Notes: generated from the letters alone by a model not told the origin. Shown: positions 10,728-21,526, counted from the first letter of the stretch. The stretch is DNA of 64,000 nt from Paracandidimonas soli (GCF_004342005.1 NZ_SMBX01000009.1:78313-142312), one strand, 5' to 3'. Program-made: numbers and translations.

Positions 10728-11153
10728 TCACCGGCTGTAGACCTGGCTTTCGGGGAAGAAGAAAGCCACTTCGACAGCGGCGGTTTCGGCCGCATCGGAG
10801 CCGTGGACGGCATTGGCGTCGATGCTGTCGGCGAAGTCGGCGCGGATGGTGCCGGGCTCAGCCTTCTTGGGGTCGGTCGCACCCATCAGGTCCCGGTTCT
10901 TCTGGATGGCGTTTTCGCCTTCCAGCACCTGGACGAACACAGGGCCCGAAACCATGAAGTCGACCAGATCCTTGAAGAAGGGACGTGCGCTGTGCACGGC
11001 GTAGAAACGCTCTGCTTCGGCGCGGGACAGTTGCGCCAGGCGCGCCGCGACGACCTTCAGGCCGGCCTGTTCGAAACGGGCGACGATCTGGCCGATGACA
11101 TTTTTTGCGACGGCATCAGGCTTGATGATGGAAAGAGTGCGTTCGATAGCCAT
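10728..11153 (-). CDS. ndk: Nucleoside diphosphate kinase
   Basis: Transfers the gamma phosphate between nucleoside triphosphates and diphosphates through a phosphohistidine. It has 141 residues from the ATG at 11153 ([15 protein letters not shown]). The catalytic histidine lies in NAVHGSD (His117), with KPDAV and the [14 protein letters not shown] block present. It is the first gene of the long leftward operon. Divergent valS starts about 290 bp away, so the operon promoter should lie in 11154-11446. Confidence 0.98.
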   Translation of the reverse strand: MAIERTLSIIKPDAVAKNVIGQIVARFEQAGLKVVAARLAQLSRAEAERFYAVHSARPFFKDLVDFMVSGPVFVQVLEGENAIQKNRDLMGATDPKKAEPGTIRADFADSIDANAVHGSDAAETAAVEVAFFFPESQVYSR

Positions 11154-11446
11154 GTAAAATCCAATGAAAAAAAGAATGAAAACAATCAGTTCGTTCCAGC
11201 CGGCGCGCATTTCCCGGTCAGTTAAAATCGATATCGACACCGAAGGCGCGCAGGCAAGTTCCGCAATATTTCGTGAACCCGGTATTTTACCATGCCCGAA
11301 CCGGCCCGCCGCATCATAAAATAGACGCGCCCGCCGCCCGCCCGACGGCTCCCTTTTCCCATTTATACCCGACCGCCGGGAAGCAAAACCTGCAGCCGCG
11401 GGCGACTTCCTATATAGTCAGCACTTTTGCCTCGTTTTTCCGCATC

Positions 11447-14308
11447 ATGACCGTCAATACCCCGAACGATACCGCCCCGCTGGACAAAAGCTTCGAGCCC
11501 GGCAGCCTGGAGTCCCGCTGGTACCAGCAATGGGAAGCCCAGGGCTACTTCACCGCCGGCCAGCACACCCAGCCCCCGCAAGGCCGGCAAGGCGAGCCGT
11601 TCGTGATCCAGTTCCCCCCGCCCAACGTCACCGGCACGCTGCACATGGGCCACGCCTTCAACCAGACCGTCATGGACGGACTGGTGCGCTACCACCGCAT
11701 GCGCGGCGACGATACCGCCTTCATCCCCGGCACAGACCATGCCGGCATCGCCACCCAGATCGTGGTGGAACGCCAGCTTGACGCGCAGAAGATCTCGCGC
11801 CACGACCTGGGCCGCGAGGCCTTCATCGAGAAAGTCTGGGAATGGAAGCACAAATCGGGCAGCGCCATCACCGAACAGTTTCGCCGCCTGGGCTCCTCCG
11901 CCGACTGGTCGCGCGAATACTTCACCATGGACGACAACCTTTCCAGGGGCGTGGTGGAAACCTTCGTGCGCCTGTACGAACAGGGCCTGATCTATCGCGG
12001 CAAGCGCCTGGTCAACTGGGACCCCGTCCTCGGTACGGCGGTTTCCGACCTCGAGGTCGTCAGCGAGGAAGAAGACGGCCATATGTGGGAGATCCGCTAT
12101 CCGCTGACCACGCCCGAAGGCGGCCTGGACAGCCTGACGGTGGCGACGACGCGCCCCGAGACCATGCTGGGCGACGTGGCCGTCATGGTGCACCCCGAAG
12201 ACGAACGCTACGCCCGTCTCATCGGCAAGACGGTGCGCCTGCCGCTGTGCGACCGCGAGATCCCCGTCATCGCCGACGACTACGTCGACCGCGAGTTCGG
12301 CACCGGCGTGGTCAAGGTCACTCCTGCCCACGACTTCAACGACTATGCCGTGGGACAGCGCCACGGCCTGCCGCAGATCAGCATCCTGACGCTGGACGCC
12401 CGCATCGCCGAGACCGCGCCCGAAGCCTATCGCGGCATGGACCGCTTCGAGGCCCGCAAGGCCATCGTCGCCGATCTCGAGGCCCAGGGCCTGCTGGCCG
12501 CCGTCAAGCCGCACAAGCTGATGGTGCCGCGCGGCGACCGCACCAGCACCATCATCGAGCCCATGCTGACTGACCAATGGTTTGTCGCCATGAGCCAGCC
12601 CGCGCCGCAAGACTCCCTGCATCCCGGCAAGAGCATCACTGAAGTGGCGCTGGAGGTTGTGCGCGACGGCCGTGTCAGCTTCGTGCCCGAGAACTGGAGC
12701 AACACCTACAACCAGTGGCTGAACAACATCCAGGACTGGTGCATCTCGCGGCAATTGTGGTGGGGTCACCAGATTCCCGCCTGGTACGGCCCCGAAGGGC
12801 AGATCATTGTCGCCCGCGATGAAGCCGAGGCGCGCCGCAAGGCCGAGGCCGCCGGCATCAAGGGCGAACTCACGCGCGACCCCGACGTGCTGGACACCTG
12901 GTTCTCCTCCGCGCTGGTGCCTTTCACCGACCTGGGCTGGCCCGAGCAGACGCCCGACCTCGAGCGCTACCTGCCCTCCAGCGTGCTGGTTACGGGCTTC
13001 GACATCATCTTCTTCTGGGTCGCCCGCATGGTCATGATGAGCATGCACCTGACCGGCAAGGTCCCGTTCCATACAGTGTACGTGCACGGCCTGGTCTGCG
13101 ACGCCGACGGCAAGAAAATGAGCAAGTCCAAAGGCAACACCATCGATCCGGTCGATCTGATCGACGGCATCGGCCTGGAAGCCCTGCTGGAAAAGCGCAC
13201 CTCCGGCCTGATGAATCCGCGCCAGGCGGAGAGCATCCGCAAGAAGACCACGAAGGACTTCCCCAACGGCTTCCCCGCCTTCGGCGCCGACGCCCTGCGC
13301 TTCACCATGGCCGCCTACGCGACCCTGGGCCGCAACATCAACTTCGACCTGAAGCGCTGCGAAGGCTACCGCAACTTCTGCAACAAGCTCTGGAACGCCA
13401 CCCGCTTCGTGCTGATGAACACCGAAGGCCATGCGCTGGCGCCCAGGACAGACTGCGACTTCAGCTTCGCCGACCGCTGGATCACCAGCCAGCTGCAGCG
13501 TCTGGAAAGCGAGATCGAGCGCGGCTTCGACGAATACCGCTTCGACAACATCGCCAATGCCATCTACCACTTCGTCTGGGACGAATACTGCGACTGGTAT
13601 CTGGAACTGGCCAAGGTCCAGTTGCAAACTGGAACCGAGCGCGCGCAAGCCGGCACGCGCCGCACGCTGATCCGCGTGCTGGAAACCGTGCTGCGCCTGG
13701 CCCACCCCATCATTCCGTTCATCACGGAAGAACTATGGCAAACCGTCGCCGTCGCCGCCGGTCGGCGCGGCTCCTCGCAAACCACCAGCATCAGCGTCCA
13801 GCCGTATCCCGTCGCCGACACGGCCAAGATCGACGAAGACGCAGAGCAGCAGATCGTCCAGCTCAAGGCCCAGGTCGACGCCGTGCGCGCCCTGCGTGGC
13901 GAAATGAGTATTTCCCCGGCCCAGCGCGTGCCGCTGATCGCCCGCGGCGACGCCGCCACCCTGGAACGCAACCGCCCCTACCTGCTCGCCCTGGCCAAGC
14001 TGGAAGATCTCAAGATCGTGGACCAGTTGCCCGACGACGGCGCTCCCGTCCAGGTGGTCGGCACGACCGAACTGATGCTGCACGTGGAAATCGACGTCGA
14101 AGCCGAACGCATCCGCCTGGGCAAGGAGATTGCCCGCCTGGAAGGCGAAATCGCCAAGGCCAACGGCAAGCTCTCCAACGCCAGCTTCGTCGAACGCGCC
14201 CCTGCCGCCGTCGTCGAACAGGAAAAGGCCCGCGTAGTCCAGTTCGGCCAGACGCTGGAAAAAGTGAAAGCGCAACTGGCCCGCCTGGAGCAGGCAGCCA
14301 AGGCCTGA
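11447..14308 (+). CDS. valS: Valine--tRNA ligase
   Basis: Class I aminoacyl-tRNA synthetase for valine with an editing domain. It has 953 residues from the ATG at 11447 ([13 protein letters not shown]). An upstream extension of the frame is open but has no family resemblance. The HIGH-type motif is TLHMGHAF (about 65-70), and the KMSKS motif is present as KKMSKSKGN (about 555-560). The C-terminus is a charged coiled coil typical of ValRS ([20 protein letters not shown]). A strong intrinsic terminator follows about 45 bp after the stop. Confidence 0.97.
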   Translation: MTVNTPNDTAPLDKSFEPGSLESRWYQQWEAQGYFTAGQHTQPPQGRQGEPFVIQFPPPNVTGTLHMGHAFNQTVMDGLVRYHRMRGDDTAFIPGTDHAGIATQIVVERQLDAQKISRHDLGREAFIEKVWEWKHKSGSAITEQFRRLGSSADWSREYFTMDDNLSRGVVETFVRLYEQGLIYRGKRLVNWDPVLGTAVSDLEVVSEEEDGHMWEIRYPLTTPEGGLDSLTVATTRPETMLGDVAVMVHPEDERYARLIGKTVRLPLCDREIPVIADDYVDREFGTGVVKVTPAHDFNDYAVGQRHGLPQISILTLDARIAETAPEAYRGMDRFEARKAIVADLEAQGLLAAVKPHKLMVPRGDRTSTIIEPMLTDQWFVAMSQPAPQDSLHPGKSITEVALEVVRDGRVSFVPENWSNTYNQWLNNIQDWCISRQLWWGHQIPAWYGPEGQIIVARDEAEARRKAEAAGIKGELTRDPDVLDTWFSSALVPFTDLGWPEQTPDLERYLPSSVLVTGFDIIFFWVARMVMMSMHLTGKVPFHTVYVHGLVCDADGKKMSKSKGNTIDPVDLIDGIGLEALLEKRTSGLMNPRQAESIRKKTTKDFPNGFPAFGADALRFTMAAYATLGRNINFDLKRCEGYRNFCNKLWNATRFVLMNTEGHALAPRTDCDFSFADRWITSQLQRLESEIERGFDEYRFDNIANAIYHFVWDEYCDWYLELAKVQLQTGTERAQAGTRRTLIRVLETVLRLAHPIIPFITEELWQTVAVAAGRRGSSQTTSISVQPYPVADTAKIDEDAEQQIVQLKAQVDAVRALRGEMSISPAQRVPLIARGDAATLERNRPYLLALAKLEDLKIVDQLPDDGAPVQVVGTTELMLHVEIDVEAERIRLGKEIARLEGEIAKANGKLSNASFVERAPAAVVEQEKARVVQFGQTLEKVKAQLARLEQAAKA

Positions 14309-14351
14309 AATATAGGCGAAAACTCTCTCGCCCTCCTTCGGCTCCTCATGC

Positions 14352-14393
14352 AAAGCAGGCATCTGTACGATTGTCCGGATGCCTGCTTTTTTT
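14352..14393 (+). terminator. Intrinsic terminator of valS
   Basis: A 12-bp perfect stem, AAAGCAGGCATC pairing with GATGCCTGCTTT, encloses a 14-base loop and runs into seven consecutive T residues on the plus strand. It lies about 45 bp after the valS stop, so it should end the valS transcript. The poly-T is on the plus side only. Confidence 0.9.
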
Positions 14394-14837
14394 CCGCCGG
14401 GCCGTCCCTAGGCAAAAAGCGCCCCCTTGGGGGGAATTCAGCACCGAACACAGCGGCTGGGCGGTATTGCTGTTGAGCTGAAAGCACATCCGCCCATTGA
14501 GCGGCAGGCGCACTTGATCCCGGCACGCACCTTTTCGGCACGACGCCTTTGGTATAGAAACTGTCCCGCTACGTGGTGAAGTCAGGTAGACATATACGTT
14601 GGTATATCGGAGAACTCCCAATGCCTGCTGGCAACGTTAAACGACCAATGGGACAATTCACATTGTCATTAGGAATAAGCTGCGGCGGCCCGCAAGAGCC
14701 TGGGAATTCCAGCAATTCGAAGTGAATGATTGATTCGGGCATTAGGCCGCATTGGAGCCTGTCCTGTTGTCGGAAACTACAGTGGACATCCATGCCGAGT
14801 GGATATAACTTGATTGATGTCAGGTTCCAATCAGTGT
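14394..14837. other. Gene-poor gap between valS and trmD
   Basis: About 440 bases between the valS terminator and the trmD stop, less GC-rich than either neighbour. It contains no convincing gene. A C/G-run hairpin lies near 14421-14433 (CGCCCCCTTGGGGGG). A 34-codon reading frame at 14621-14725 (plus, ATG, with GGAG about 10 bases upstream) has no recognisable motif. In many betaproteobacteria rplS follows trmD here, and no L19-like sequence is visible in this gap. Confidence 0.6.
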
Positions 14838-15614
14838 CTAGCGCACCAAAGGCATCAATGAACGCAGAAACGCCTCATCAGCCTTGCTCAGCAACCCCTG
14901 CTCCCGGGCCCGCTCGATCAGCTCCGGCCTGCGCCGCAACGTCAATTCCAGCGACCGCTCCCGACGCCACTGAGCGATATTCTTGTGATGCCCCGACAAC
15001 AACTCAGACGGAACCTCCAGCCCATGGTAGCTTTCCGGCCGCGTGTAATGCGGACTGTCCAGCAAGCCAGTCAGCGCATCATTGAAAGAATCCTGCGGCG
15101 CCGACTGCGCATCATTCAGCGCCCCCGGCAACAACCGCACCACACTGTCCATGACGGCCAGCGCAGCAATCTCCCCGCCGGAAAGCACAAAATCCCCCAG
15201 GGAAATCTCATCCGTGACGCAGCGCTCGATGAAACGCTGATCCACCCCCTCATAGCGCCCGCACACCAGAATCGCCCCCCGCGTTTCGGAAAGCCCCTGC
15301 GCCACACCCTGATCAAACCGCCTGCCCGTCGGACTCATCAGAATGACCGGCGCATCGCCCGATGCCGCATCAGCCTGCGTGCGCGCAGCCTGCGCCGCGC
15401 GCACCGCCTGCTCCAGCGGCTCGGCCATCATCACCATGCCTGGACCGCCGCCGTAAGGCCTGTCATCAACCGTACGGTGCACATCATGCGTGAAATCCCG
15501 CGGATTCCACGCATGCAAGTGCCATAGCCCCCGCTGACGCGCACGACCACTGACGCCAAAGTCGCCTATGGCATCGAACATATCGGGGAAAAGGGTGATG
15601 ACATCGAACCGCAT
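14838..15614 (-). CDS. trmD: tRNA (guanine-N1-)-methyltransferase
   Basis: SPOUT-family enzyme that methylates G37 of tRNAs reading CNN codons, preventing +1 frameshifts. Its 258 residues have the usual length. Visible motifs are [13 protein letters not shown] at the start, [13 protein letters not shown], and the knot region [13 protein letters not shown] with DFVLSGGE. It is the last gene of rpsP-rimM-trmD, 39 bp after rimM. The usual fourth gene, rplS, does not follow. Confidence 0.97.
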   Translation of the reverse strand: MRFDVITLFPDMFDAIGDFGVSGRARQRGLWHLHAWNPRDFTHDVHRTVDDRPYGGGPGMVMMAEPLEQAVRAAQAARTQADAASGDAPVILMSPTGRRFDQGVAQGLSETRGAILVCGRYEGVDQRFIERCVTDEISLGDFVLSGGEIAALAVMDSVVRLLPGALNDAQSAPQDSFNDALTGLLDSPHYTRPESYHGLEVPSELLSGHHKNIAQWRRERSLELTLRRRPELIERAREQGLLSKADEAFLRSLMPLVR

Positions 15615-15653
15615 GGCTATCCTTGAAAGGCCCGGCTATGCGCCGCCCACGGC

Positions 15654-16277
15654 TCAGAGATCAGCGGGCCAGTTGCTGACGATCGTCCTTCCGTCCAGAT
15701 CCACCCGCAGCACATGCGCCGCAACGAACGGCACCAGCGTTTCCTGCGCCCTGCCCTTGTCGTCGCGCAGCATGACAGGCTCGCCATCAGCAGGGGCATA
15801 GCGCGTGACATGCATGATCGCATGCGCGCCATTGTCTGACATATCCGACACCTGACCGATCAGGACGCTTTGCCCATCATCGTTCTCGCCATACAGCCAG
15901 CACCCGATCAGATCCACCCAGTAGTACTCGTCTTCCTGGGGAGAGGCAAAACCACTGCGCGGCACCTGGACCGTCCAGCCTTTCAGGGACTGCGCGACAT
16001 CGCGGTCGTCCAGGCCTTCAAGCTGCGCGATCAAGGTTGCGCCATGCGGCCTGCAGAACAGGACCCGCCTGCGCTCCGGACCCGGACGCGACAAAGCACC
16101 CGTTCCTGCTGGAGCAACGGGTGCCTGCAACCACCATGTCTTGCTGGAGAGCAAGGTTTCCGCCTGGGCGGAATGCGGCTGGATCTTGACCCAGCCGCGC
16201 ACGCCATGCGCGGACAGCACGCGCCCAAGCTCGACGAGATCGTCGGGAACGGCCGTACGGCCCGCAGCTGTGGACAC
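15654..16277 (-). CDS. rimM: Ribosome maturation factor RimM
   Basis: Assists assembly of the 30S head domain by binding S19. The 207-residue protein has the N-terminal RimM barrel (LVELGRVLSAHGVRGWVKI) and the C-terminal PRC-like domain (EYYWVDLIGC). It starts with GTG at 16277, as no earlier ATG fits, 17 bp after rpsP. The length is somewhat above the roughly 180 of E. coli because of an insertion around residues 50-75. Confidence 0.93.
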   Translation of the reverse strand: MSTAAGRTAVPDDLVELGRVLSAHGVRGWVKIQPHSAQAETLLSSKTWWLQAPVAPAGTGALSRPGPERRRVLFCRPHGATLIAQLEGLDDRDVAQSLKGWTVQVPRSGFASPQEDEYYWVDLIGCWLYGENDDGQSVLIGQVSDMSDNGAHAIMHVTRYAPADGEPVMLRDDKGRAQETLVPFVAAHVLRVDLDGRTIVSNWPADL

Positions 16278-16294
16278 GGTACGCCCCGCGTCTA

Positions 16295-16549
16295 TCAGGC
16301 GGCAGCCTTGGCGGAGTATTCCTTGATCAGTCGCTGAACGACTTCGGACGGCTTGGCGCCGTTATCCAGCCAGTACTGGACGCGATCCTGGGCCAGGCGC
16401 AGGTTTTCCTGGCCATCCTTGCCGACAGGATTGTAGAAGCCAAGGCGCTCGATGAAGCGGCCATCGCGACGATTGCGCGAGTCGGTTGCAACGACATTGT
16501 AGAACGGACGTTTCTTCGAGCCACCGCGGGCCAGACGAATCACCACCAT
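16295..16549 (-). CDS. rpsP: 30S ribosomal protein S16
   Basis: Small-subunit ribosomal protein S16, 84 residues, starting [20 protein letters not shown], which matches the family N-terminus closely. The frame is open for 15 codons upstream, but the ATG at 16549 follows AAAGGA at a good distance and gives the conserved start. It is first in the rpsP-rimM-trmD operon and has a recognisable promoter 36 bp upstream. Confidence 0.98.
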   Translation of the reverse strand: MVVIRLARGGSKKRPFYNVVATDSRNRRDGRFIERLGFYNPVGKDGQENLRLAQDRVQYWLDNGAKPSEVVQRLIKEYSAKAAA

Positions 16550-16584
16550 AGGTAATCCTTTGAAAATGTTGTGGAAAACAGAAG

Positions 16585-16614
16585 ATTCTAGCACTTTTGA
16601 AGCCTTGCAGGCAA
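16585..16614 (-). promoter_or_regulatory. Probable sigma-70 promoter of rpsP
   Basis: On the minus strand, TTGCCT (-35) and TAGAAT (-10) are separated by 18 bp, with the -10 ending 36 bp before the rpsP start codon. Position and matches (5 of 6 in the -10) fit a housekeeping promoter. This is a sequence match only. Confidence 0.5.
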
Positions 16615-16709
16615 GCGGAGTTCGTATTTTATGAAATCCCGCTTCCCCGCTGCACCAAGAGTTGCTGGCGAACCACGAAAAACAAACAATAAAACAGCCT
16701 AAAACCCAT

Positions 16710-16731
16710 GTGCGGCCGCCGCATGCCGCAC
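16710..16731 (-). terminator. Possible terminator after the TusA-like gene
   Basis: GTGCGGC and GCCGCAC form a 7-bp GC-rich stem 13 bp after the TusA-like stop. On the minus strand it is followed by ATGGGTTTTAGG and further T-rich DNA, not by an immediate T run. It is plausible as an end for alaS-tusA, but weak. Confidence 0.35.
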
Positions 16732-16744
16732 TATACAGAAACGC

Positions 16745-16987
16745 TCAGCGGCGCCGCAGGTAATGCACCGCCACGCCGTCCGACTCGGACTGCAGCAGCA
16801 ACGCATTGCCGGTCTGCTCCGCGAACGCCTGGAAATCGCGCACCGCATGCAGGTCGGTCGTGACCACCCTCAGCACCTGCCCGCTCTCGATCTGCGCCAG
16901 GGCTTTCTTGGCGCGCAGGATAGGCAGCGGGCACTTCAGGCCCGAAGCATCGATTTCCAGGTCGGCGACAGGATGGTCTTTTTCCAT
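16745..16987 (-). CDS. TusA-family sulfurtransferase-like protein
   Basis: Small sulfur-carrier protein of the TusA/YedF/SirA family, 80 residues. The family signature GLKCPLPILRAKKAL contains the CPxP motif with the persulfide cysteine at Cys19, and a C-terminal beta strand region follows. I chose the ATG at 16987, nine bases after the alaS stop and preceded by GAGG. A TTG at 16999 is possible but has no signal. It probably shares a transcript with alaS. The specific partner (tRNA thiolation, molybdenum cofactor or other sulfur relay) cannot be read from the sequence. Confidence 0.88.
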   Translation of the reverse strand: MEKDHPVADLEIDASGLKCPLPILRAKKALAQIESGQVLRVVTTDLHAVRDFQAFAEQTGNALLLQSESDGVAVHYLRRR

Positions 16988-16995
16988 GGAAAACC

Positions 16996-19617
16996 TCAAG
17001 CCAGGCGCTCGCGCACCCAGGCATCCACGGAAGACAGGGCCGGCTTCAGCGCGGCGGCATCCGTGCCTCCGCCCATGGCCATATCGGGGCGGCCGCCTCC
17101 CTTGCCTCCGACCTGCGCGGCGACGAAGCCGACCAGATCGCCGGCCTTGACCTTGCCGGTGAGATCCTTGGTCACCCCGCCGACCAGGCTGATCTTGCCT
17201 TCCGCGCCGGTCGCCAACAGCACGATCGCCGACTGCAGCTTATCCTTCAGCTGATCCGCCATGCCGCGCAAAGCCTTGGGATCGGCGTCCGGCAATTGCG
17301 CGGCCAGCAGCTTGGCGCCGCCCGGCAACTCGATGGCCTGGCCGAGCAGATCATTGCCCGCCGACGCCGCCAGCCTGGCCTGCAATTGCTCGCGCTCGCG
17401 CTCCAGCATCTTGAGCTGGGACTGCAGAAGGCCGATGCGCTCGACCAGATCCACCGGCTGCGTCTTCAGCGCAGCCGCGGCGCGCGACAGCGTGCCATTG
17501 ACCTCGCGCACCCATGCCAACGCATTGCTGCCGGTAATGGCCTCGACACGGCGTACGCCCGCGGCCACGCCGCCTTCGGACACGATCTTGAACAGGCCGA
17601 TGTCGCCGGTGCGCTCGACGTGAGTGCCGCCGCACAGTTCGCGCGACGAGCCGATGTCGAGCACGCGCACGACATCGCCGTATTTTTCGCCGAACAGCGC
17701 CATGGCGCCCGTCTGCACGGCGTCGTCGTAAGGCATGAGGCGCGCCTGGGTAGGCTCGTTGCGCAGGATTTCGGCGTTGACCAGGTCTTCCACCCTGGCG
17801 ATCTGCTCGGCCGTCATGGGCGCGTCATGCGAGAAGTCGAAACGCGTCTTGTCGGGATCGACCAGCGATCCGCGCTGTTGCACATGGCCGCCCAGCACCT
17901 CGCGCAGCGCCTTGTGCATCAGGTGCGTGGCCGAGTGATTGCGGATGGTGCGCGCGCGGCGCTCGATATCGACACGCGCATCGACCGTATCGCCGATCTT
18001 CAGGCTGCCGCCGCGCAGCTCGCCATGATGGCCGAAGACATTGCTCTGGATTTTCTGCGTATCCTGTACCTGGAACACGGCATCGCCGGCCAGCAGCTCG
18101 CCCGTATCGCCGACCTGGCCGCCGGATTCGGCATAGAAAGGCGTGACGTCGAGCACAACGACGGCCTGCTGCCCCGCCGACACCGATGGCACCGAAACGC
18201 CATCAACGTACAGCGCAGTCACGCGGCCCTGCGCCTGCAGGCGCTCGTATCCTTCGAAACGGGTTTCCACGCCATCGTAGGACAGGCCTTCGGCCGCCTT
18301 GAACTTGCCCGCGGCGCGCGCCTGCCTGCGCTGCTGCTCCATGGCGGTCTCGAAACCGGCATGATCCACTTCGACATTGCGCTCGCGACAGATGTCCGCA
18401 GTCAGGTCGACCGGGAAGCCGTAGGTGTCATAGAGCGTGAACAGCGTCTGGCCGTCGAGCACGGCGCCCTTCGGCAAGGCCGCCAGCGCGGCATCGAGGA
18501 TCTTGATGCCGTGCTCCAGAGTCTCGCTGAAACGTTCTTCTTCCTGGCGCAGTACCTGCTCGACGCGCTCCTGCTGCGCCTTCAGTTCGGGATAGGCATC
18601 GCCCATCTGCGCGACCAGATCACCCACCAGCTTGTGGAAGAACACGCCGGACTGGCCCAGCTTGTGGCCATGGCGCAGGGCGCGCCGGATGATACGGCGC
18701 AGCACATAGCCCCGCCCTTCATTGCCGGGTATGACGCCATCGACCACCAGGAAGCTGCAGGCGCGGATGTGGTCCGCAATGACCTTGAGCGAATTGTTGG
18801 ACAGATCGGCCGTGCCCGTTTCGCGCGCCGCCGCGCGGATCAGCGCCTGGAACAGGTCGATCTCGTAATTGGAATGCACGTGCTGCAGCACGGCGGAAAT
18901 GCGCTCCAGGCCCATGCCGGTATCGACACAGGGCTTGGGCAGCGGATTCATGTTGCCCTCGGCATCGCGCTCGAACTGCATGAACACCAGATTCCAGACT
19001 TCGATGTAGCGGTCGCCGTCTTCTTCCGGCGATCCGGGCGGACCGCCCCAGATTTCCGGACCGTGGTCGTAGAAGATCTCGGAACACGGGCCGCAGGGGC
19101 CGGTGTCGGCCATCTGCCAGAAGTTGTCGGACGCGTAGCGCGCGCCCTTGTTGTCGCCGATGCGAATGATGCGCTCGCGCGGCACGCCGACTTCGTCGGC
19201 CCAGATGTCATAGGCCTCGTCGTCTTCCTGGTAGACGGTGACCCAGAGCTTTTCCTCAGGCAGGCCGTAGACCTTGGTCAGCAGCTCCCACGCGTACTGG
19301 ATGGCGTCGCGCTTGAAATAGTCGCCGAAGCTGAAGTTGCCCAGCATCTCGAAGAAAGTATGGTGGCGCGCGGTATAGCCGACGTTTTCCAAGTCGTTGT
19401 GCTTTCCCCCGGCGCGCACGCAGCGCTGCGACGTGGTCGCCCGACGATAGGGACGCGTTTCCTTGCCAGTGAAGACATCCTTGAACTGCACCATGCCCGC
19501 ATTGGTGAACAGCAACGTCGGATCGTTGCCAGGCACCAGCGACGAGGACGGCACGATCTGATGCCCTTTGGATTCGAAGAATGAAAGGAACTTCTGGCGT
19601 ATTTCTGAGGTCTTCAT
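16996..19617 (-). CDS. alaS: Alanine--tRNA ligase
   Basis: Class II synthetase for alanine, 873 residues, the expected length. The N-terminal catalytic core begins [19 protein letters not shown], with [19 protein letters not shown] and [10 protein letters not shown]. The editing domain has [16 protein letters not shown] and the Zn-site block [13 protein letters not shown]. The C-terminal DHHA1 domain ends with [15 protein letters not shown]. It starts at the ATG at 19617, and the TusA-like gene follows directly. Confidence 0.98.
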   Translation of the reverse strand: MKTSEIRQKFLSFFESKGHQIVPSSSLVPGNDPTLLFTNAGMVQFKDVFTGKETRPYRRATTSQRCVRAGGKHNDLENVGYTARHHTFFEMLGNFSFGDYFKRDAIQYAWELLTKVYGLPEEKLWVTVYQEDDEAYDIWADEVGVPRERIIRIGDNKGARYASDNFWQMADTGPCGPCSEIFYDHGPEIWGGPPGSPEEDGDRYIEVWNLVFMQFERDAEGNMNPLPKPCVDTGMGLERISAVLQHVHSNYEIDLFQALIRAAARETGTADLSNNSLKVIADHIRACSFLVVDGVIPGNEGRGYVLRRIIRRALRHGHKLGQSGVFFHKLVGDLVAQMGDAYPELKAQQERVEQVLRQEEERFSETLEHGIKILDAALAALPKGAVLDGQTLFTLYDTYGFPVDLTADICRERNVEVDHAGFETAMEQQRRQARAAGKFKAAEGLSYDGVETRFEGYERLQAQGRVTALYVDGVSVPSVSAGQQAVVVLDVTPFYAESGGQVGDTGELLAGDAVFQVQDTQKIQSNVFGHHGELRGGSLKIGDTVDARVDIERRARTIRNHSATHLMHKALREVLGGHVQQRGSLVDPDKTRFDFSHDAPMTAEQIARVEDLVNAEILRNEPTQARLMPYDDAVQTGAMALFGEKYGDVVRVLDIGSSRELCGGTHVERTGDIGLFKIVSEGGVAAGVRRVEAITGSNALAWVREVNGTLSRAAAALKTQPVDLVERIGLLQSQLKMLEREREQLQARLAASAGNDLLGQAIELPGGAKLLAAQLPDADPKALRGMADQLKDKLQSAIVLLATGAEGKISLVGGVTKDLTGKVKAGDLVGFVAAQVGGKGGGRPDMAMGGGTDAAALKPALSSVDAWVRERLA

Positions 19618-19761
19618 CGATAGGAAAACACAATGGAATATGGGTAACAGGACATTATATCGAGCAACCGGAAGATGCGCTTTCCACCGCCTTGTTCCGG
19701 GCGTTTCCGCACTGCAAAGCGTTGTATCCGCAACGCAGCACCGCCTGGCGGGCGGCCAGCC

Positions 19762-21207
19762 CTACAGCGTATCCAGGCGGCGTATGGTCCCCGCCAGCGA
19801 CTGCAGGTCGAACGGCGCGCGCGCGGGCCTGACGATGCGCAGCAGCAGGATCACCGCCGCCGGCACCAGCGCCGCCATCAGGAACGACTCCAGCAGATAG
19901 GTCGGAGGCTCGCCCGGCATCGGAAACAGGAACAGCCCCGCCGCCAGTCCGCCCAGTGTGCCTGCCGTGGCATCGAAGCCATTGTGCCGGGCGCTGAACA
20001 GCCCGTAGAACACGGGGAACGCCGCCGCCGCGCACAGCAGGTCCGCCAGCAGGAACAGGTACAGCACGCTGTAGCCTTGCGCCGCTACGATCATGACGGG
20101 AATGGCCAGCAGCAGGATCAGCCAGCGCGACAGCCGCATCAGCGCGGCCGTGCCTACATTCGGCAGCAGCCTGCCGACATCGACCGCCACGATGCTGGAC
20201 ACCGCGCTGATCGTGGTGTCGGCGCTGCTCATGACCAGGGCAAGCCCCAGCGGAATCAGGGCGATGGCGAGCCAGAGCGGAATCTGCGGCATGACGACGC
20301 TGAACAGCGCCACGGAGCTGTCGCCTTCCGGCGCCAGCCCGACGAACGCCAGTCCGAACAGGCCCATGACGAAGATGAACGGCACGACCAGCACGCCGCC
20401 CAGCAGGAAGCCGTTACGCATGGTACGCGTGTCGCGCGCGGAATAGATGCGCTGCCAATTTCCCTGATGGAATATTCCGGTCAGCAGGATGGCGACGAAA
20501 AAAGTCACGCCGGCCTTGATCCCCACCGGATCGCTCAGATCGAGCAATTGCGGCGCCCTCTCCTGCAGGGCCTGGGTCACGTTGGCAACGCCGCCCGAAG
20601 CCTTCCAGCCGATGAACACGAGCGCCAGCAGCAGGGGCACGATGATGACGACCTGCACCTTGTCGGTGAAGATGGAAGCCTTCAGCCCGCCGTAGGCGGT
20701 ATACAGCAGCGTGAAGCCCATCACGATAGCCGCCGTCAGCCATAGCGGCACCGGCGCCAGCAGCGTCACCAGCTTGGAAATGGCCGTGATCTCCGCCGCC
20801 ATGGCGATGAACATGTAGAACAGCATGATGAGCAGCGCCAGCGCGTACATGGAGCGTCCGTAGCGCGCCATCAGGAACTCCGTCAGGGAATGACCGCGCG
20901 GGATCAATTCGCGCATGCGCTTGCCCAGGGGAATCATGGCAATGCGCGGCGACATGGCGCCCAGCGAATAGCCGATCACGGCGGCCAGCCCGCCCCAGGT
21001 GGCCGCCTGCGGAGGCGAGAACAGGATCCACGCCCCCAGGGACGACGCCAGCAGCGTCAGCAGCGTGGCCACCGAACCCTGCGTATTGCGGGCGACGATA
21101 TAGTCTTCCAGCGTGTGGCTGGAACGGCGCGCGTAAAGCATGCCGGCCACGGCGAACGCCGCGGAAAACAGGATCAACCAGAACAATGCGGATTGTGTGC
21201 TCAGCAT
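19762..21207 (-). CDS. SSS-family sodium:solute symporter under a TPP riboswitch (putative thiamine or precursor transporter)
   Basis: Sodium/solute symporter of the SSS family, 481 residues with about 13 hydrophobic helices and the family segment around AYGGLKASIFTDKVQ. I chose the ATG at 21207 because GGAGG precedes it at ideal distance. GTG and ATG codons upstream (21225, 21219) have no such signal. The leader carries a TPP riboswitch, so expression should rise when thiamine pyrophosphate is low, which points to uptake of thiamine or a precursor. Members of this family have been predicted as thiamine-related transporters (ThiV) on the same kind of evidence. The substrate is inference. Confidence 0.82.
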   Translation of the reverse strand: MLSTQSALFWLILFSAAFAVAGMLYARRSSHTLEDYIVARNTQGSVATLLTLLASSLGAWILFSPPQAATWGGLAAVIGYSLGAMSPRIAMIPLGKRMRELIPRGHSLTEFLMARYGRSMYALALLIMLFYMFIAMAAEITAISKLVTLLAPVPLWLTAAIVMGFTLLYTAYGGLKASIFTDKVQVVIIVPLLLALVFIGWKASGGVANVTQALQERAPQLLDLSDPVGIKAGVTFFVAILLTGIFHQGNWQRIYSARDTRTMRNGFLLGGVLVVPFIFVMGLFGLAFVGLAPEGDSSVALFSVVMPQIPLWLAIALIPLGLALVMSSADTTISAVSSIVAVDVGRLLPNVGTAALMRLSRWLILLLAIPVMIVAAQGYSVLYLFLLADLLCAAAAFPVFYGLFSARHNGFDATAGTLGGLAAGLFLFPMPGEPPTYLLESFLMAALVPAAVILLLRIVRPARAPFDLQSLAGTIRRLDTL

Positions 21208-21380
21208 GCGCGCCTCCATGACCACTTGCCAAAACGGAAGTCCCGGCTTTCATGCCGGAATTCCCTGAGTTTGCGGGAAAGGCGCGCATCATCTTTTGCC
21301 GCTGCCCCCGGCAAGGCCATTCTCTCGGGGGCCGGGAGTCCGCATGGCGGAGATACCCCGGGGCGCTTTCATGCGCGGGA

Positions 21381-21465
21381 TTCCTTCCCTTCGCCGGTAT
21401 TACCCGGATCAGGTTCGAAGGGTCACGACGCGATGTCGAATCTCAGCCTGAAGGCCCCCCTAGGA
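21381..21465 (-). promoter_or_regulatory. TPP riboswitch (THI element), leftward
   Basis: Read on the minus strand, the segment has the THI-box core in order: GGGGGCC, GGCTGAGA, then ACCC and GAACCTGATCCGGGTAAT followed by ACCGGCGAAGGGA. These are the pyrimidine-sensing (CTGAGA) and pyrophosphate-sensing helices of the TPP aptamer. It lies about 174 nt upstream of the SSS transporter ATG. A perfect TATAAT on the minus strand (21475-21480) places transcription start right at its 5' end. The downstream leader contains a GCCCCCG/CGGGGGC hairpin that could be part of the expression platform. Confidence 0.95.
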
Positions 21466-21474
21466 ACTGGGCGC

Positions 21475-21480
21475 ATTATA
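21475..21480 (-). promoter_or_regulatory. -10 box (TATAAT) for the leftward riboswitch transcript
   Basis: A perfect minus-strand TATAAT ends ten bases before the leftward aptamer begins. The -35 region is a poor match. The space between the two aptamers is only about 60 bp, so the divergent promoters must overlap. Confidence 0.5.
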
Positions 21481-21526
21481 GCGATAGTCCGTGCCTGAAA
21501 TCCATGCTATGTTTATGCCTGCTTCG

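Noticed and set aside
11363..13705. A 780-codon minus-strand open frame
   Set aside because: Antisense of valS in GC-rich DNA; no recognisable motifs.
16988..16999. TTG start adding four residues to the TusA-like protein
   Set aside because: The ATG at 16987 has a GAGG upstream and gives the usual N-terminus.
17296..19584. A 760-codon plus-strand open frame
   Set aside because: Antisense of alaS; no family signature.
21208..21225. GTG (21225) or ATG (21219) as start of the SSS transporter
   Set aside because: They would overlap the GGAGG that sits ideally before the ATG at 21207.
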